From contig NZ_JAEKIA010000006.1 in assembly GCF_016405145.1 (NCBI RefSeq), positions 62,001-126,000 on the forward strand: a stretch of 64,000 nt of DNA, in the 5' to 3' direction. The notes under the pieces were generated by a model, which saw only the letters and a list, made by a program, of their open reading frames with translations, had not been told where the DNA came from and did no database searches. The translations under genes were made by a program, and so were the position numbers. Positions within the stretch are counted from its first letter, which is position 1, and the number at the start of each line of letters is the position of its first letter. The DNA is from Schaalia cardiffensis (GTDB lineage Bacteria; Actinomycetota; Actinomycetes; Actinomycetales; Actinomycetaceae). Positions 26,659 through 35,689 of this stretch are shown piece after piece.

Positions 26659-28251
26659 ATGACTGGCGAAGCGAAAGACCTCATTGAAAACGGGCGGACC
26701 GCTCTTGGCATCGAGCTCGGCTCCACACGCATCAAAGCCGTATTGATCGGCCCAGATCACGAGATCCTCGCTTCCGGGGGCCACTCCTGGGAGAACCGAC
26801 TCGTCAATGGACTCTGGTCTTATTCCCTCACAGAGGTCCGAGAAGGGCTTCAACATGCGTATGCGACTCTCGTCGCCGATGTGAAGGAACGCTACGGCCT
26901 CGTCCCAAGGAGCTACGGTTCTGTGGGCATTTCCGCAATGATGCACGGCTACCTGGCTTTCGATTCCGAGGGCGAACAGCTCGTGCCCTTCCGCACCTGG
27001 CGCAATACGAACACGGGGCGCGCCGCCTCACAACTCATCGACGCCTTCAACTTCAATATTCCACTGCGCTGGTCGATCGCCCACCTGCACCAGGCGGTCA
27101 TTGACGAGGAAGCCCATGTCCCCTCTCTTGCGTCGATCACGACCCTGTCGGGGTGGGTGCACCGTCAACTCACCGGCCGCAATGTGCTCGGCGTGGGCGA
27201 CGCCTCGGGCATGTTCCCGATCGATTCAAGGAGTGGCACCTACGACGCTGCTCGGGTCGAGGCCTACGACGCCCTCGTCGCTGATCGGAATTTCGGCTGG
27301 AAGCTCGCCGATCTGCTGCCCGAGGTTCTGCCTGCGGGCGCGAGGGCTGGGGAGCTCACTGAAGCAGGCGCGCTCCTGCTTGACCCGACGGGCACGCTCA
27401 AACCCGGCATCCCCTTCTGCCCTCCTGAGGGTGACGCCGGGACCGGCATGGTCGCGACGAACTCAATCGCCCAAAGGACCGGCAACATTTCTTGTGGCAC
27501 TTCCGTGTTCCTCATGGTCGTCCTCGAAAAGGCGCTGTCGCGCCTGCACACCGAGGTCGACATGGTGACGACCCCGGACGCTTCGCCCGTCGCGATGGTC
27601 CATTCGAATAATGGCGCCTCCGAGGTTGACGCATGGGTTGGCATGTTCGTGGAGTTCGCGAAACTTGCGGGCATGGAGCTGGATGTTTCGCAGGTCTACG
27701 AGCTTGTGTACTCCAACGCTTTGAAGGGCGATGCGGATGGCGCTGGCCTGCTCGCCTACAACACGCTGTCGGGCGAGCCGATCATTGGGCTTGAGGGCGG
27801 ACGCCCCCTGTTCACCCACACTCCGGAGGCGGTGTTCACTCTCGCGAACGCCTTTAGGACCCAGCTCATGAGCATTTTCGCTCCGATCCGCATCGGCCTT
27901 GACATTTTGGGGGCCGAGGGCGTGGCGCTTGATGAGCTCTTCGCGCACGGTGGATTGTTCAAGACTGCGGGGGTCGCGCAGAAGATCCTCGCCGATGCAC
28001 TCGGCATTTCCGTGTCCGTCGGTGAGACTGCGGGCGAGGGTGGCGCGTGGGGCATTGCGGTGCTTGCGCGTTATGCGCTCGCGAAGGCCGAGGGCGAGTC
28101 CCTCCCGGACTATCTGAGGGAGAGGGTGTTCGCTTCCGCGCAGGCGAATGTCATTAATGCCGACCCGGCCGATCATGAGGCCTATAACCGTTTCCTGGCT
28201 CGCTACCGCAGGGCTTTGCCCGTGGTGCAGGCGGCGGCGGACAATTCCTGA
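26659..28251 (+). CDS. FGGY-family carbohydrate kinase
   Basis: 530 residues. The N-terminal LGIELGSTRIKAVLIG is the first phosphate loop of the actin-like FGGY fold. ISAMMHGYLAFD and the later GTSVFLMVVLE, GNISCGTS and AHGGLFKTAGVAQKILADALG fit FGGY sugar kinases. It phosphorylates a sugar or polyol with ATP. The length and C-terminal GETAGEGGAWGIAVLA recall xylulokinase or ribulokinase relatives, but no isomerase, epimerase or transporter gene adjoins it, so the substrate stays open. Translation starts at ATG 26659, with AAGGA upstream. Confidence 0.83.
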   Translation: MTGEAKDLIENGRTALGIELGSTRIKAVLIGPDHEILASGGHSWENRLVNGLWSYSLTEVREGLQHAYATLVADVKERYGLVPRSYGSVGISAMMHGYLAFDSEGEQLVPFRTWRNTNTGRAASQLIDAFNFNIPLRWSIAHLHQAVIDEEAHVPSLASITTLSGWVHRQLTGRNVLGVGDASGMFPIDSRSGTYDAARVEAYDALVADRNFGWKLADLLPEVLPAGARAGELTEAGALLLDPTGTLKPGIPFCPPEGDAGTGMVATNSIAQRTGNISCGTSVFLMVVLEKALSRLHTEVDMVTTPDASPVAMVHSNNGASEVDAWVGMFVEFAKLAGMELDVSQVYELVYSNALKGDADGAGLLAYNTLSGEPIIGLEGGRPLFTHTPEAVFTLANAFRTQLMSIFAPIRIGLDILGAEGVALDELFAHGGLFKTAGVAQKILADALGISVSVGETAGEGGAWGIAVLARYALAKAEGESLPDYLRERVFASAQANVINADPADHEAYNRFLARYRRALPVVQAAADNS

Positions 28252-28778
28252 GCCTCCAGCCTTCAGACGGTAGCCTCCAGCCGCTAGCCGGAAGCCGCCA
28301 GACGGTAGCCTCCAGCCTCCGTTTGGGAGCTTCCACGCCTGCTGCTGAGTGTCTGCAATAGTCCTGCTCAGTGCTTGCAATCGTCTTGCTGAGTGCTTGC
28401 AACAGCCTCCTGGGGGCTGGTGGGGTTTTCCGCGCCGGGGTGCGGCGCCTGCACATCTGCACAAGAGCCCCGGGCTCTTGTGGGAGCGTTCGCGGAGCTG
28501 ACCGCATCAGGGACGCCATGAGGAACATCCCCGGGCGATTGTGGGGGCTTCGCTCCTCCCCGGTAACACGCCCTGCCTGGGGCGTTGTGATGCGTTGTGA
28601 TGCATGCTGGGTGTGCACCGAGTTTTTCGGATGCGGTATCGGAGTGGAGCCTCGCGAGCGGCGGCGAATGTGCAATCCGGATGATGGGCGCTCAGACGGC
28701 TGCAGCGGAGGTTGTGGAGTAGCTGGGCGAGGATCTTGGCGTAGGTGAAGGGCGCGACACCCCGCTACGATTGCGCTC
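28252..28778. repeat. Intergenic stretch with GCCTCCAGCC and CTGCTGAGTGCTTGCAA repeats
   Basis: ACGGTAGCCTCCAGCC occurs twice within 28266-28317, with partial copies from the kinase stop onward. Then CTGCTGAGTGTCTGCAAT, CTGCTCAGTGCTTGCAAT and TTGCTGAGTGCTTGCAAC follow at 28341-28405. The rest holds no feature I can support. Confidence 0.6.
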
Positions 28779-29660
28779 ATGGGTAAAGCAAGTCGCCGTA
28801 AGAAGGTCGCGAATCCTGCCGCTCTGGCGCAGTATCGCGCGCCGATTCCCTTCGTCGCTCGCCCCTTCGAGGGCCTTCCACGCGAGGTTGAGCTCGTCGC
28901 CATGCGAGAGATCATCCCCTGCGCCACTCTGACTGCTCGCACGAACGCCGATCACGGCTCCGTGGCCTTCGACTTCGTGACCGCACTTCCCGATGGTCGC
29001 GGTGCGATGGTCCGCGGCGATGGTCGGATTCTCGTGGCCCTGCAGACTCGTTCGAACTCGGGCGATCTGTCGCACGATGCGGGCGCAGCGCTACTCAATG
29101 CGATCTCCGCGAAGCAGAACGGAGACGAGGGCCTCGTCGATTTCAACGTGCGCGATCCTTCCGAGCGACTGCAAGACATTCTCGACCCCGATTCGCTCGG
29201 CGAAATGGTCTTGGAGGAGAACTTCGCTTTCTGGCTCAATCCGGACGAGGATTGGGATGAGGCGACTCGTCGTGCCCTCGAGGAGAATCACAACGAGATC
29301 ATCCCGACCGTGAAGGTCGAGGGCGTTGAGGGCATGTACTGGTGCGAGATGAACCGCAACTTCGTTCGTTACCTCTCCGATGTTGAAGAGTCGCCCCTTT
29401 TTGATGCTCTGGCCCGTGTTCAGGCCGCCGGAAAGGCGAACCTGGGTGAGGGTTCGCGTTTCATCGGTGCCTTCCGCGCCTGCGGTATTGCGATCCCCGT
29501 GTTCGAACTGGCTGAGGGTGTGCGCGCCGAGGACATCGTGAAGGAGGCTGGAGTCCTTGAGAAGGCCATTGCGGCTGCCCTCAAGGTGAAGGAGCCGCTC
29601 ACGCCTGAAGAGAGGCGTGCCCGTCAGGGCATGGTGTCGCGTCAGGTGACGATTCGCTGA
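28779..29660 (+). CDS. DUF5926 family protein
   Basis: 293 residues. The N-terminal MGKASRRKKVANPA is a basic start seen in actinobacterial DUF5926 proteins, followed by YRAPIPFVARPFEGLPREVELVAMREIIPCATLTAR, which matches the family's conserved opening. The middle region is acidic with ENFAFWLNPDEDWD, and the C-terminus has LTPEERRARQGM. The family is cytosolic and of unknown function. TACGAT lies seven bases before the ATG and there is no Shine-Dalgarno. It is followed by acylphosphatase and a glycosyltransferase; DUF5926 and a GT2 enzyme are often neighbours in actinobacteria (recollection, not checked). Confidence 0.85.
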   Translation: MGKASRRKKVANPAALAQYRAPIPFVARPFEGLPREVELVAMREIIPCATLTARTNADHGSVAFDFVTALPDGRGAMVRGDGRILVALQTRSNSGDLSHDAGAALLNAISAKQNGDEGLVDFNVRDPSERLQDILDPDSLGEMVLEENFAFWLNPDEDWDEATRRALEENHNEIIPTVKVEGVEGMYWCEMNRNFVRYLSDVEESPLFDALARVQAAGKANLGEGSRFIGAFRACGIAIPVFELAEGVRAEDIVKEAGVLEKAIAAALKVKEPLTPEERRARQGMVSRQVTIR

Positions 29661-29770
29661 TCGAAGCCGCAGAGTCGATCTTCATCATCGGACCGGACCG
29701 GATCGGACCGGGTGGCGGCCTTAGCCAACACCCGGTCCTTCTTCATAGTTGAGGCAAGGAGGGCGATGTC

Positions 29771-30073
29771 ATGAGCGGGCAGCCTGCGCAGGCTCGTATT
29801 CGGACGATCAGCGCGCGCATCTATGGCAGGGTCCAGGGGGGCGGCTTCCGGTGGAATTGTCAGCACGAGGCCGAGCGCCTCTCCCTAGTGGGCGAGGTTC
29901 GCAATCGTGCGGATGGCTCGGTCTGCGTCATTGCGCAGGGCTCGGCTGATGGGGTGGCTCGCTTGATCGTGTGGCTCTACAAGGGGCCGAAGTGGGCGAG
30001 TGTGGAGGACATCCTCGTGGAGGATCTTCCCGCCGGGTCTTACATGGGGGATACTTTCAGCATTCGCGGGTGA
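29771..30073 (+). CDS. Acylphosphatase
   Basis: A 100-residue protein hydrolysing acyl phosphates. The motif region reads ARIYGRVQGGGFRWN, where the catalytic Arg is in GFR but the usual GVGFR has become GGGFR, and EVRNRADGSVCVIAQG supplies the conserved Asn-Asp region. The tail YKGPKWASVEDI follows the family's GP-x-xAxV pattern. AAGGAGG lies eight bases before the ATG at 29771. The Val-to-Gly change next to the catalytic loop could alter activity. Confidence 0.88.
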   Translation: MSGQPAQARIRTISARIYGRVQGGGFRWNCQHEAERLSLVGEVRNRADGSVCVIAQGSADGVARLIVWLYKGPKWASVEDILVEDLPAGSYMGDTFSIRG

Positions 30074-30206
30074 AACGTGGCTTTGCCAGGGGCTGTCGGG
30101 CGTGCTCGGACGAGGCGGGTGAGCGGCTCGAAGGCGCATCTCAAGGTTCAGCCCCTACGCGCTTCACTCCCGACCCGCCTGTCCTTAGCGGCGCTATGAT
30201 CGAATC

Positions 30207-31043
30207 GTGAATCTCCTGGGCAGCGCGGATCCTCATGCGCCGCAACGCGTCGCAGCGATCATTCCTGCCCATAACGTCGGCCGTGACATTGCGCCGACCA
30301 TCCGAGCGTGCCGAGCCATCCCCGGTGTGGACTTGCTGATCGTCGTCGATGACGGTTCAGACGACAACACGGGTTCCTATGCGCGTGCAGCGGGCGCCGT
30401 AGTTGTCCGCCATTCTGTTGAACGAGGCCGAGCCTCCGCCATTGAGACAGGGGTGAAGGTTGCGGCGATGCGCGACCACGCCGATTGGCCGCCGCGCCTC
30501 CTCCTCATCCTTTCGGCGGATCTGGGCGAGTCCGCGGTAGAGGCGAGCGCCCTCGTTGAGGCTGTGATGACTGGAGAAGCGGATCTCGCTTGCGCCGTAC
30601 CCGCGAGTACCGAACAGCACAGCGGCCGTTCCCATGCAAGGAACATGGCGCGCGCGAGGATCCGACGTTCGACCGGCTGGGAGCCGACGTGCCCCCTCTC
30701 CCTCGTGCGCTGTGCGACGCGCGAAGCGATCCAAGCGTCAATGCCCTTCATGAAGGGGTATGGGCTTGAGATTGCGATGACGATTGATGTGCTCGTCGCG
30801 GGTCTTTCCGTCGTGGAGATCCCTTGCCATTTCGAACACAGTGGCGCCGATAAGTCGCTCGGTGAATTGAAACCCTCGCTGCGCTTCGCGGATGCTGCGC
30901 TCGCTTCGGCGCGTCTCACCGTGCGTCGGGTCCGCCTTCCCGGCGCTCATCGTTTGCGCCAGACGATACCCCAGGGCATTGGGATTCCCTTCCCTCGTCC
31001 GGCTCGCGACAGGACCGCCGAGGAAGCGCAGGCCCAGGCCTGA
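30207..31043 (+). CDS. Family 2 glycosyltransferase
   Basis: 278 residues. The opening VAAIIPAHNVGRDIAPTI is the GT2 nucleotide-sugar binding start, LIVVDDGSDDNTG holds the DDGS motif, and the later SADLGE replaces the usual DADxQ metal-binding motif. VAGLSVVEIPCHFEH is typical of DPM1-like enzymes. It probably moves a sugar to a lipid or polymer at the cytoplasmic face. There is no membrane segment. The GTG at 30207 lies six bases after TATGAT, pointing to a leaderless transcript. Confidence 0.85.
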   Translation: MNLLGSADPHAPQRVAAIIPAHNVGRDIAPTIRACRAIPGVDLLIVVDDGSDDNTGSYARAAGAVVVRHSVERGRASAIETGVKVAAMRDHADWPPRLLLILSADLGESAVEASALVEAVMTGEADLACAVPASTEQHSGRSHARNMARARIRRSTGWEPTCPLSLVRCATREAIQASMPFMKGYGLEIAMTIDVLVAGLSVVEIPCHFEHSGADKSLGELKPSLRFADAALASARLTVRRVRLPGAHRLRQTIPQGIGIPFPRPARDRTAEEAQAQA

Positions 31044-31086
31044 CCCTCCTCAAGACACCCGTGCTTTCAGCTCGCTGTGTGCAGGG

Positions 31087-31205
31087 TCTCTTAATCGGCG
31101 TTGCGAAGGCTCCTTCAGCTCGCTGTGCGCAGGCTCTCTCAGCCCGCGTTGCGTAGGTGCTTTCAGCTCACTTGCGCAGGCTCTCTTAGTCGGCGTTGCG
31201 CAGGC
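31087..31205 (-). repeat. ~48-bp tandem repeat containing the copA stop codon
   Basis: Three units of TCTCTTAxTCGGCGTTGCG start at 31087, 31135 and 31182. The last covers the final codons and stop of copA (minus strand). The intervening CTTTCAGCTCGCTGTGCGCAGG also repeats. The array extends outwards from the 3' end of the gene. Confidence 0.7.
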
Positions 31206-33807
31206 GCAAGGAGTTGAGGACGACGAACACCGATGAGAACGCCATAGCCGCCGAAGCGAACATCGGGTTAAGCAGGCCCGCGATCGCCAGGGGGATCATC
31301 GCGACGTTGTAGGCGAAAGCCCAAAAAAGATTGCCCTTGATAATGTGCAGGGTTCGCCGGGAGATGCGGATCGCGGTCGCCACGCTCGTCAACTCAGAAT
31401 TCATGAGGGTAATGTCGGCGACCTCGATCGCGACATCGGTTCCCGACCCCATCGCGATTCCAAGCCCCTGTACGCCCGCTTGAGCGAGTGCCGCCGCATC
31501 ATTCACACCATCGCCGACCATTGCGACCACATGACCCTGCTCCTGCAAGCTCGCGACGACATCGCGCTTCTCATCGGGCATGACCTGAGCGATGACTCGG
31601 TGGATGCCGACCTGTTCGGCGACCCTACGGGCTGCGGCCTCATTATCTCCGGTCAGGAGGATTGGCTCGATGTCGAGTTCTTTCAAACGTTCGATCGCTT
31701 CGGCAGAGCTCGGCTTTACCGTGTCGCTCAAAATGAGGACAGCCAGGGCCTTCGCGCCCTCAAGGGTTGCCGGGAGGACACGCTCTTGCGTTTCTCGTTC
31801 TTCTTCGCCGTTCTCGTCGCTGCTTGGGGATGCAAGGCCACGTTCGCCCGTTTCGTGACGTTCAAGGATCGTGCCGGAGTAGCCTGCCTTGTCGACGACC
31901 CTTTCAAGTTCTTCATTCGAATGCTCTGAGCTCAGGAGAATCGTCGCGGTCTCAGTCGCGAGGTTTACCTGCGCGCTCACCCCTTCGAGTTTCCCGAGCT
32001 TGCGCTCCACGCGTCGGACGCACGAGGCGCAGGTCATGCCCTGGACATTCATGGTGATCGTCGCGAGGGGCAGGGGAGTGTCTTCCTTGGGGAGCACATG
32101 CCCAGAGCCTGTGGGCTTAATGGACGAGTGAGCCCCGCCCTCGTCGATCCACTTCGCCATGATCGCGGCGACGACGGCGGAGGCTCCGCGGCGCTTGGCT
32201 TCGGCGAGGGCGCGGTGGTGCTCCTCGCTTAAGGTGACGCCCATATTCGCGAGCCAGGTTGCGCGACCCACGAGGGCGAGGGCGGGGCCTTCGGGGCGAT
32301 GGATGATGGCGGAGGCACCAAGACCCGCGTGGTTAGTGAAGGCCGTGACTTGGGTGGGGGTGATGCCGCGTTCGTGCGCGCCGGCGAGGATCGCTCGGGC
32401 GATGGGATGCTCGGAAGCCGATTCGACACCGGCAGCGATGGCGAGAGCCTCCTCTTCACTGATTTCCTCGCTACCGCGTTCCTCGTCGCAGAGCACTTCA
32501 GCGGTGGTCTTCACGCCCGAAGTGCCGCAGACCTCCTCAAGGAACATGCGCCCGGTCGTGACCGTGCCCGTCTTATCGAGAAGAATCGTGTCGATCGAGC
32601 GAGTCTGCTCAAGGATCTCAGCGGACTTGATGACGATTCCAAGCTGGGACGCGCGCCCCGAGCCGACGAGCAGAGCAGTCGGGGTCGCCAGACCCAGCGC
32701 ACAGGGACATGCGACGACGAGAACCGAGACGGCTGCCGTAAATGACGCCTGGAGCGGTGCGCCCCAGATGAGCCAACCCGCGAGGGTGAGGAGGAAAACC
32801 CCGATGACGAGGGGAACGAAGACACTGGAGATCGAATCGGCGAGACGCTGAACGGGCGCCTTACCCGCCTGAGCCTCAGTCACCATGCGCCCGATTCGCG
32901 CGAGCGTCGTATCCGCTCCGACTCGGGTGGCCTTCACGAGGATCGAACCCCAGGTGTTCATCGTGGCACCGGTGACGGCATCGCCTTCGGACACGTCGAC
33001 TGGCGCGGACTCGCCCGTGAGGAGTGAAGTGTCGAGGGCGGTCGCACCTTCCACGATGACCCCATCAGTGGCGACCTTCTCTCCAGGTTTAACGAGGAAG
33101 AGGTCGTTGATCGCAAGATCCGCTGCTGGGAGGCGAACGAAGGAACGCGCGCCGCTCGTCGGATCAATGTCAACGCGAATCGCTTCTTTCGCGCCGAGTT
33201 CAAGAAGCGAGCGCAGGGCGTCACCAGCGCGGTAGCGGGCCCTGGCCTCCATCCAGCGGCCCGTCAAGAGGAAGACGACGATGGTGCATGCGCCCTCGAA
33301 GTAGATCTGCGCATGCGTCGCCTGGGAGGCTCGGGGCAGGAATGTCATTGACATGCGCATCCCGAGTTCGCCCGCGCCCCCGAAGAGCAGAGCCCACCAG
33401 CTCCACAGTGAGGAGGCGATGACGCCGAGGGAGACGAGGGTGTCCATTGTTGTGGAACCGTGGCGCCCAGCTGCGAAAGCTGCCTTGTGGAATGGCCACG
33501 CCCCCCAGGTCGTCACGGGAATCGAAGCCAGGGCCACGACCCACTGCCATCCGCTGAACTGCAGGGGCGGTGCCATTGACAAGACGAGGGCGAGGATCGC
33601 GAAAGGCGCGGAGATCAGGAGGCGGTGTTCCAGATTGTCGGCGCGCTCGCGGGCTCCTTCGCCCACGCCCGGTGAGGAGGTGGTCGATGAGGGGGTTGTT
33701 TCTGAGATTGCGTTTGGGGAGGAAGAAGGGGTCACTGAGGAAGCGTTCGTTGAGGGCGCGGAGGTATTGGGCGTGGAAGGGGTGGAGTCGGTGCTGGGCG
33801 TAGACAC
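31186..33807 (-). CDS. copA: Copper-exporting P1B-type ATPase with HMA domain inside the nucleotide-binding domain
   Basis: Exports Cu(I) across the membrane using ATP. From the GTG at 33807 (AAGGA five bases upstream) the protein has 873 residues. A Ser/Thr/Pro-rich leader (1-50) lacks the usual N-terminal HMA domain. Then come membrane helices, LLTGES (actuator), the ion-binding VVACPCALGLATP (CPC 367-369), DKTGT with Asp411, SEHPIA, GDGVNDAAAL, and final helices. A complete heavy-metal domain with GMTCASC (C593, C596) lies between the end of the N domain and SDTVKP (695), where a normal CopA has no domain. csoR and a CopZ-like gene adjoin it. The tail of the gene overlaps a tandem repeat. 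Confidence 0.93.
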   Translation of the reverse strand: MSTPSTDSTPSTPNTSAPSTNASSVTPSSSPNAISETTPSSTTSSPGVGEGARERADNLEHRLLISAPFAILALVLSMAPPLQFSGWQWVVALASIPVTTWGAWPFHKAAFAAGRHGSTTMDTLVSLGVIASSLWSWWALLFGGAGELGMRMSMTFLPRASQATHAQIYFEGACTIVVFLLTGRWMEARARYRAGDALRSLLELGAKEAIRVDIDPTSGARSFVRLPAADLAINDLFLVKPGEKVATDGVIVEGATALDTSLLTGESAPVDVSEGDAVTGATMNTWGSILVKATRVGADTTLARIGRMVTEAQAGKAPVQRLADSISSVFVPLVIGVFLLTLAGWLIWGAPLQASFTAAVSVLVVACPCALGLATPTALLVGSGRASQLGIVIKSAEILEQTRSIDTILLDKTGTVTTGRMFLEEVCGTSGVKTTAEVLCDEERGSEEISEEEALAIAAGVESASEHPIARAILAGAHERGITPTQVTAFTNHAGLGASAIIHRPEGPALALVGRATWLANMGVTLSEEHHRALAEAKRRGASAVVAAIMAKWIDEGGAHSSIKPTGSGHVLPKEDTPLPLATITMNVQGMTCASCVRRVERKLGKLEGVSAQVNLATETATILLSSEHSNEELERVVDKAGYSGTILERHETGERGLASPSSDENGEEERETQERVLPATLEGAKALAVLILSDTVKPSSAEAIERLKELDIEPILLTGDNEAAARRVAEQVGIHRVIAQVMPDEKRDVVASLQEQGHVVAMVGDGVNDAAALAQAGVQGLGIAMGSGTDVAIEVADITLMNSELTSVATAIRISRRTLHIIKGNLFWAFAYNVAMIPLAIAGLLNPMFASAAMAFSSVFVVLNSLRLRNAD

Positions 33808-34187
33808 GGTGTTCCTTCTCAAAGCGCCCTGGAACTGAACGAGTGATCTCAGATCGGCCCGGGCGGGGTGGCAGTGTGGATGGGGACGTGTTTGATAAGG
33901 CCACTCGGATTGGCCCCGGCGGCGGGTGGCTTGTCAGGGTTGCTTCGCGGAGGTGGTGAACTGCTTCGAGTCCCGTCCTCGGCCCCCGGCCTTGTCCTCG
34001 GAGCCCGGCCTCGCCCTCGTCAAGGGACGCGAGGCCGAGGAGTCAGGGGCAGCTGCAAGAGCGAGCAAGACACAGGAGTGACGAGAACCTGGGCGCGGAG
34101 AATGGGAAAATGAGCGGGCCGCCAAGGTAGCAGCTGGTGCGGGCAGGCGCTCCGAGGCACAGACACGGGCGGCCCACTCAGGTCCGC
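33808..34187. other. Intergenic stretch between copA and the chaperone gene
   Basis: No gene, hairpin or operator could be supported here. It is G-rich with short CTCGGxGCCCGGC-like repeats near 33980-34030. Confidence 0.4.
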
Positions 34188-34433
34188 TCAGAAATCGCGG
34201 GAAATGCTGACGAGCTCAAAGCCCGCTTCTGTGATCGCTTCGCGCAGGGCATCATCGTCCACACCCTTAGAGGTGAAGACGGTGACTTTCGAGGTGGCAC
34301 CAGAATTGAGGATGACCTCGACGTTGGTGACGCCCCTGACTTCTTCGAGCTCCTCGGTCACGGACTTCACGCAGTGGCCGCAGGTCATGCCATTGACGGC
34401 GAGTTCGATGGAACGATCAATTTCCATGGTCAT
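34188..34433 (-). CDS. copZ: Copper chaperone, single heavy-metal-associated (HMA) domain
   Basis: An 81-residue protein. ELAVNGMTCGHCVKSVTEEL contains the Cys-x-x-Cys metal-binding loop, and VILNSGATSKVTV and EAGFELVSI complete the ferredoxin-like fold. It binds Cu(I) in the cytosol and passes it to CopA. GGAG six bases before the first ATG selects 34433. A second ATG two codons later is weaker. It lies between csoR and copA on the same strand, 380 bases from copA and 470 from csoR. Confidence 0.92.
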   Translation of the reverse strand: MTMEIDRSIELAVNGMTCGHCVKSVTEELEEVRGVTNVEVILNSGATSKVTVFTSKGVDDDALREAITEAGFELVSISRDF

Positions 34434-34903
34434 GGGATTCTCCTTAGGGGTGTGAGTGTGATCGGGGCTGGAGTCTGGGTCTGGGGCAGAGAATGGGCTG
34501 CGAGGCAGTCTTCAGTGTCGGAGGGGTCCTGCGAAGCAGTTCGCAGTGTCGGATTCGAGATTGAGGGAGAGACTTGGGCTGTCCTTGGGGTGTGGGGGCT
34601 GGTATTGGGGATGAATACGGTGCTCGGCTCCGGCCTTTGCAGGTGATCCGAGTGGAGGAAGGGGACCTCCACGGGACTCTAAAGGTAAGCCGAGTGGCGG
34701 AGACGGCTCCCAGGGATTCTGCGGGCCGAAGTTCAGGTTCCGGGCTCGCCGGGGTGTTTGTCCCAGGTGGGCGACGAGTGGAACTCGCTTACGAAGCGAA
34801 GGGCTACGAGTGGACGTTTGACGCCGACGGGCAAGAGCGGAGCACAGGGTGAGTGTTGGGATGTCGCACGTGGATGCAGCCCGACTCTCTCGTCCGGGGT
34901 GGT
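34434..34903. other. Intergenic stretch between copZ and csoR
   Basis: I see no gene or obvious second CsoR operator. Short repeats such as CTGCGAAGCAGTTC/CTGCGAGGCAGTC occur near 34495-34540. A copZ promoter must lie here if the gene is not read through from csoR. Confidence 0.4.
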
Positions 34904-35188
34904 TCAGGATTTCACAAGTCTGGCAATGGCGTGTGTCGCCTCCTGGATCTTCTCGCGTCCGGCCTCGTCGGATTCCTTCGCGGCATTGATGACGCAGTGG
35001 TTCATATGGTCTTCAAGGAGCCCGAGCGCAACGGCGTGAAGGGCTGATTGGACGGCGGACATCTGCGTGAGGATGTCGATGCAGTATTCGCCTTCGGAGA
35101 CCATGCGTTGGAGTCCTCGGACCTGTCCTTCGATCCGGCGGAGGCGAGCGAGGTAGCGGTCCGTCGAGGACGAGTAGCCGTATGTCAT
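34904..35188 (-). CDS. csoR: Copper-sensing transcriptional repressor CsoR
   Basis: 94 residues from ATG 35188. YLARLRRIEGQVRGLQRMV and CIDILTQMSAVQSALHAVAL are the DUF156/CsoR core: Cys in CIDIL and the His/Cys of LLEDHMNHCV give the C-H-C copper site. Without copper it binds operator DNA as a tetramer, and Cu(I) releases it. GGAG five bases upstream sets the start at 35188. A nine-codon-longer start lacks support. The operator at 35246-35262 precedes it. Confidence 0.93.
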   Translation of the reverse strand: MTYGYSSSTDRYLARLRRIEGQVRGLQRMVSEGEYCIDILTQMSAVQSALHAVALGLLEDHMNHCVINAAKESDEAGREKIQEATHAIARLVKS

Positions 35189-35245
35189 CAGGGCTCCTTC
35201 TCGTGGCTCCGCCATAGGGCATTCAGTTGCCCTACCCTCTGAACA

Positions 35246-35262
35246 ATACCCCTAGGGGGTAT
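35246..35262. promoter_or_regulatory. Probable CsoR operator
   Basis: ATACCCC-TA-GGGGGTAT is a near-perfect 17-base palindrome 58 bases upstream of the csoR ATG. It matches the known CsoR operator pattern TACCC/GGGTA with a GC-rich centre. This implies autoregulation and control of the copper module. Confidence 0.8.
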
Positions 35263-35316
35263 ATGCGTCAATCCTTCCGCGTGATTCGATCAGTGGAGAA
35301 ATCCTGGGTTTTCGTA

Positions 35317-35380
35317 AGTGGAGGGGTTAACGATGTGTGGAGGGGTTATAGTCCCTCCTTTTGTCAGGATCCCCTCCACT
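35317..35380. repeat. Palindromic GTGGAGGGG box, copy 4
   Basis: AGTGGAGGGGTTAACGATG-TGTGGAGGGGTTATAGTCCCTCC, then TTTTGTCAGGATCCCCTCCACT. The outer arms are inverted copies of GTGGAGGGG. Confidence 0.7.
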
Positions 35381-35459
35381 AATGAGCAGGCCCGTGAGTG
35401 GAGGGGGTGGCAGGTGTGATCGGTGTGGGACTTGGGCCGGGGTGTCTTGGGTATTTGTG

Positions 35460-35524
35460 AGTGGAGGGGTTGGCGGAGTGTGGAGGGGTTGTAGTCCCTC
35501 CTTTTGTCGGGATTCCCTCCACTG
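35460..35524. repeat. Palindromic GTGGAGGGG box, copy 5
   Basis: The same design as copy 4, from GTGAGTGGAGGGGTTGGCG to GGGATTCCCTCCACTGATG. The two copies lie 143 bases apart in the csoR-hydrolase intergenic region. Confidence 0.7.
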
Positions 35525-35689
35525 ATGGAGGTAGTACTGCTGGAAATGTCACTGATGGAGGTGTCCTGCCTTCGGCTGTCGTCATGGTTGCAGGTGTTGT
35601 CGTAAGGCCCTCCTCTTGTGGCCTCAGCGCCTCGCCGCATTCGCTTCTGCGCCCCGCGATTCTTAGGATTACGCTTGAAACACGAGCGA

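Noticed and set aside
34574-34852. 92-codon plus-strand open frame between copZ and csoR
   Set aside because: No ribosome-binding site, no domain, and it opposes the copper genes; a chance frame in GC-rich DNA.
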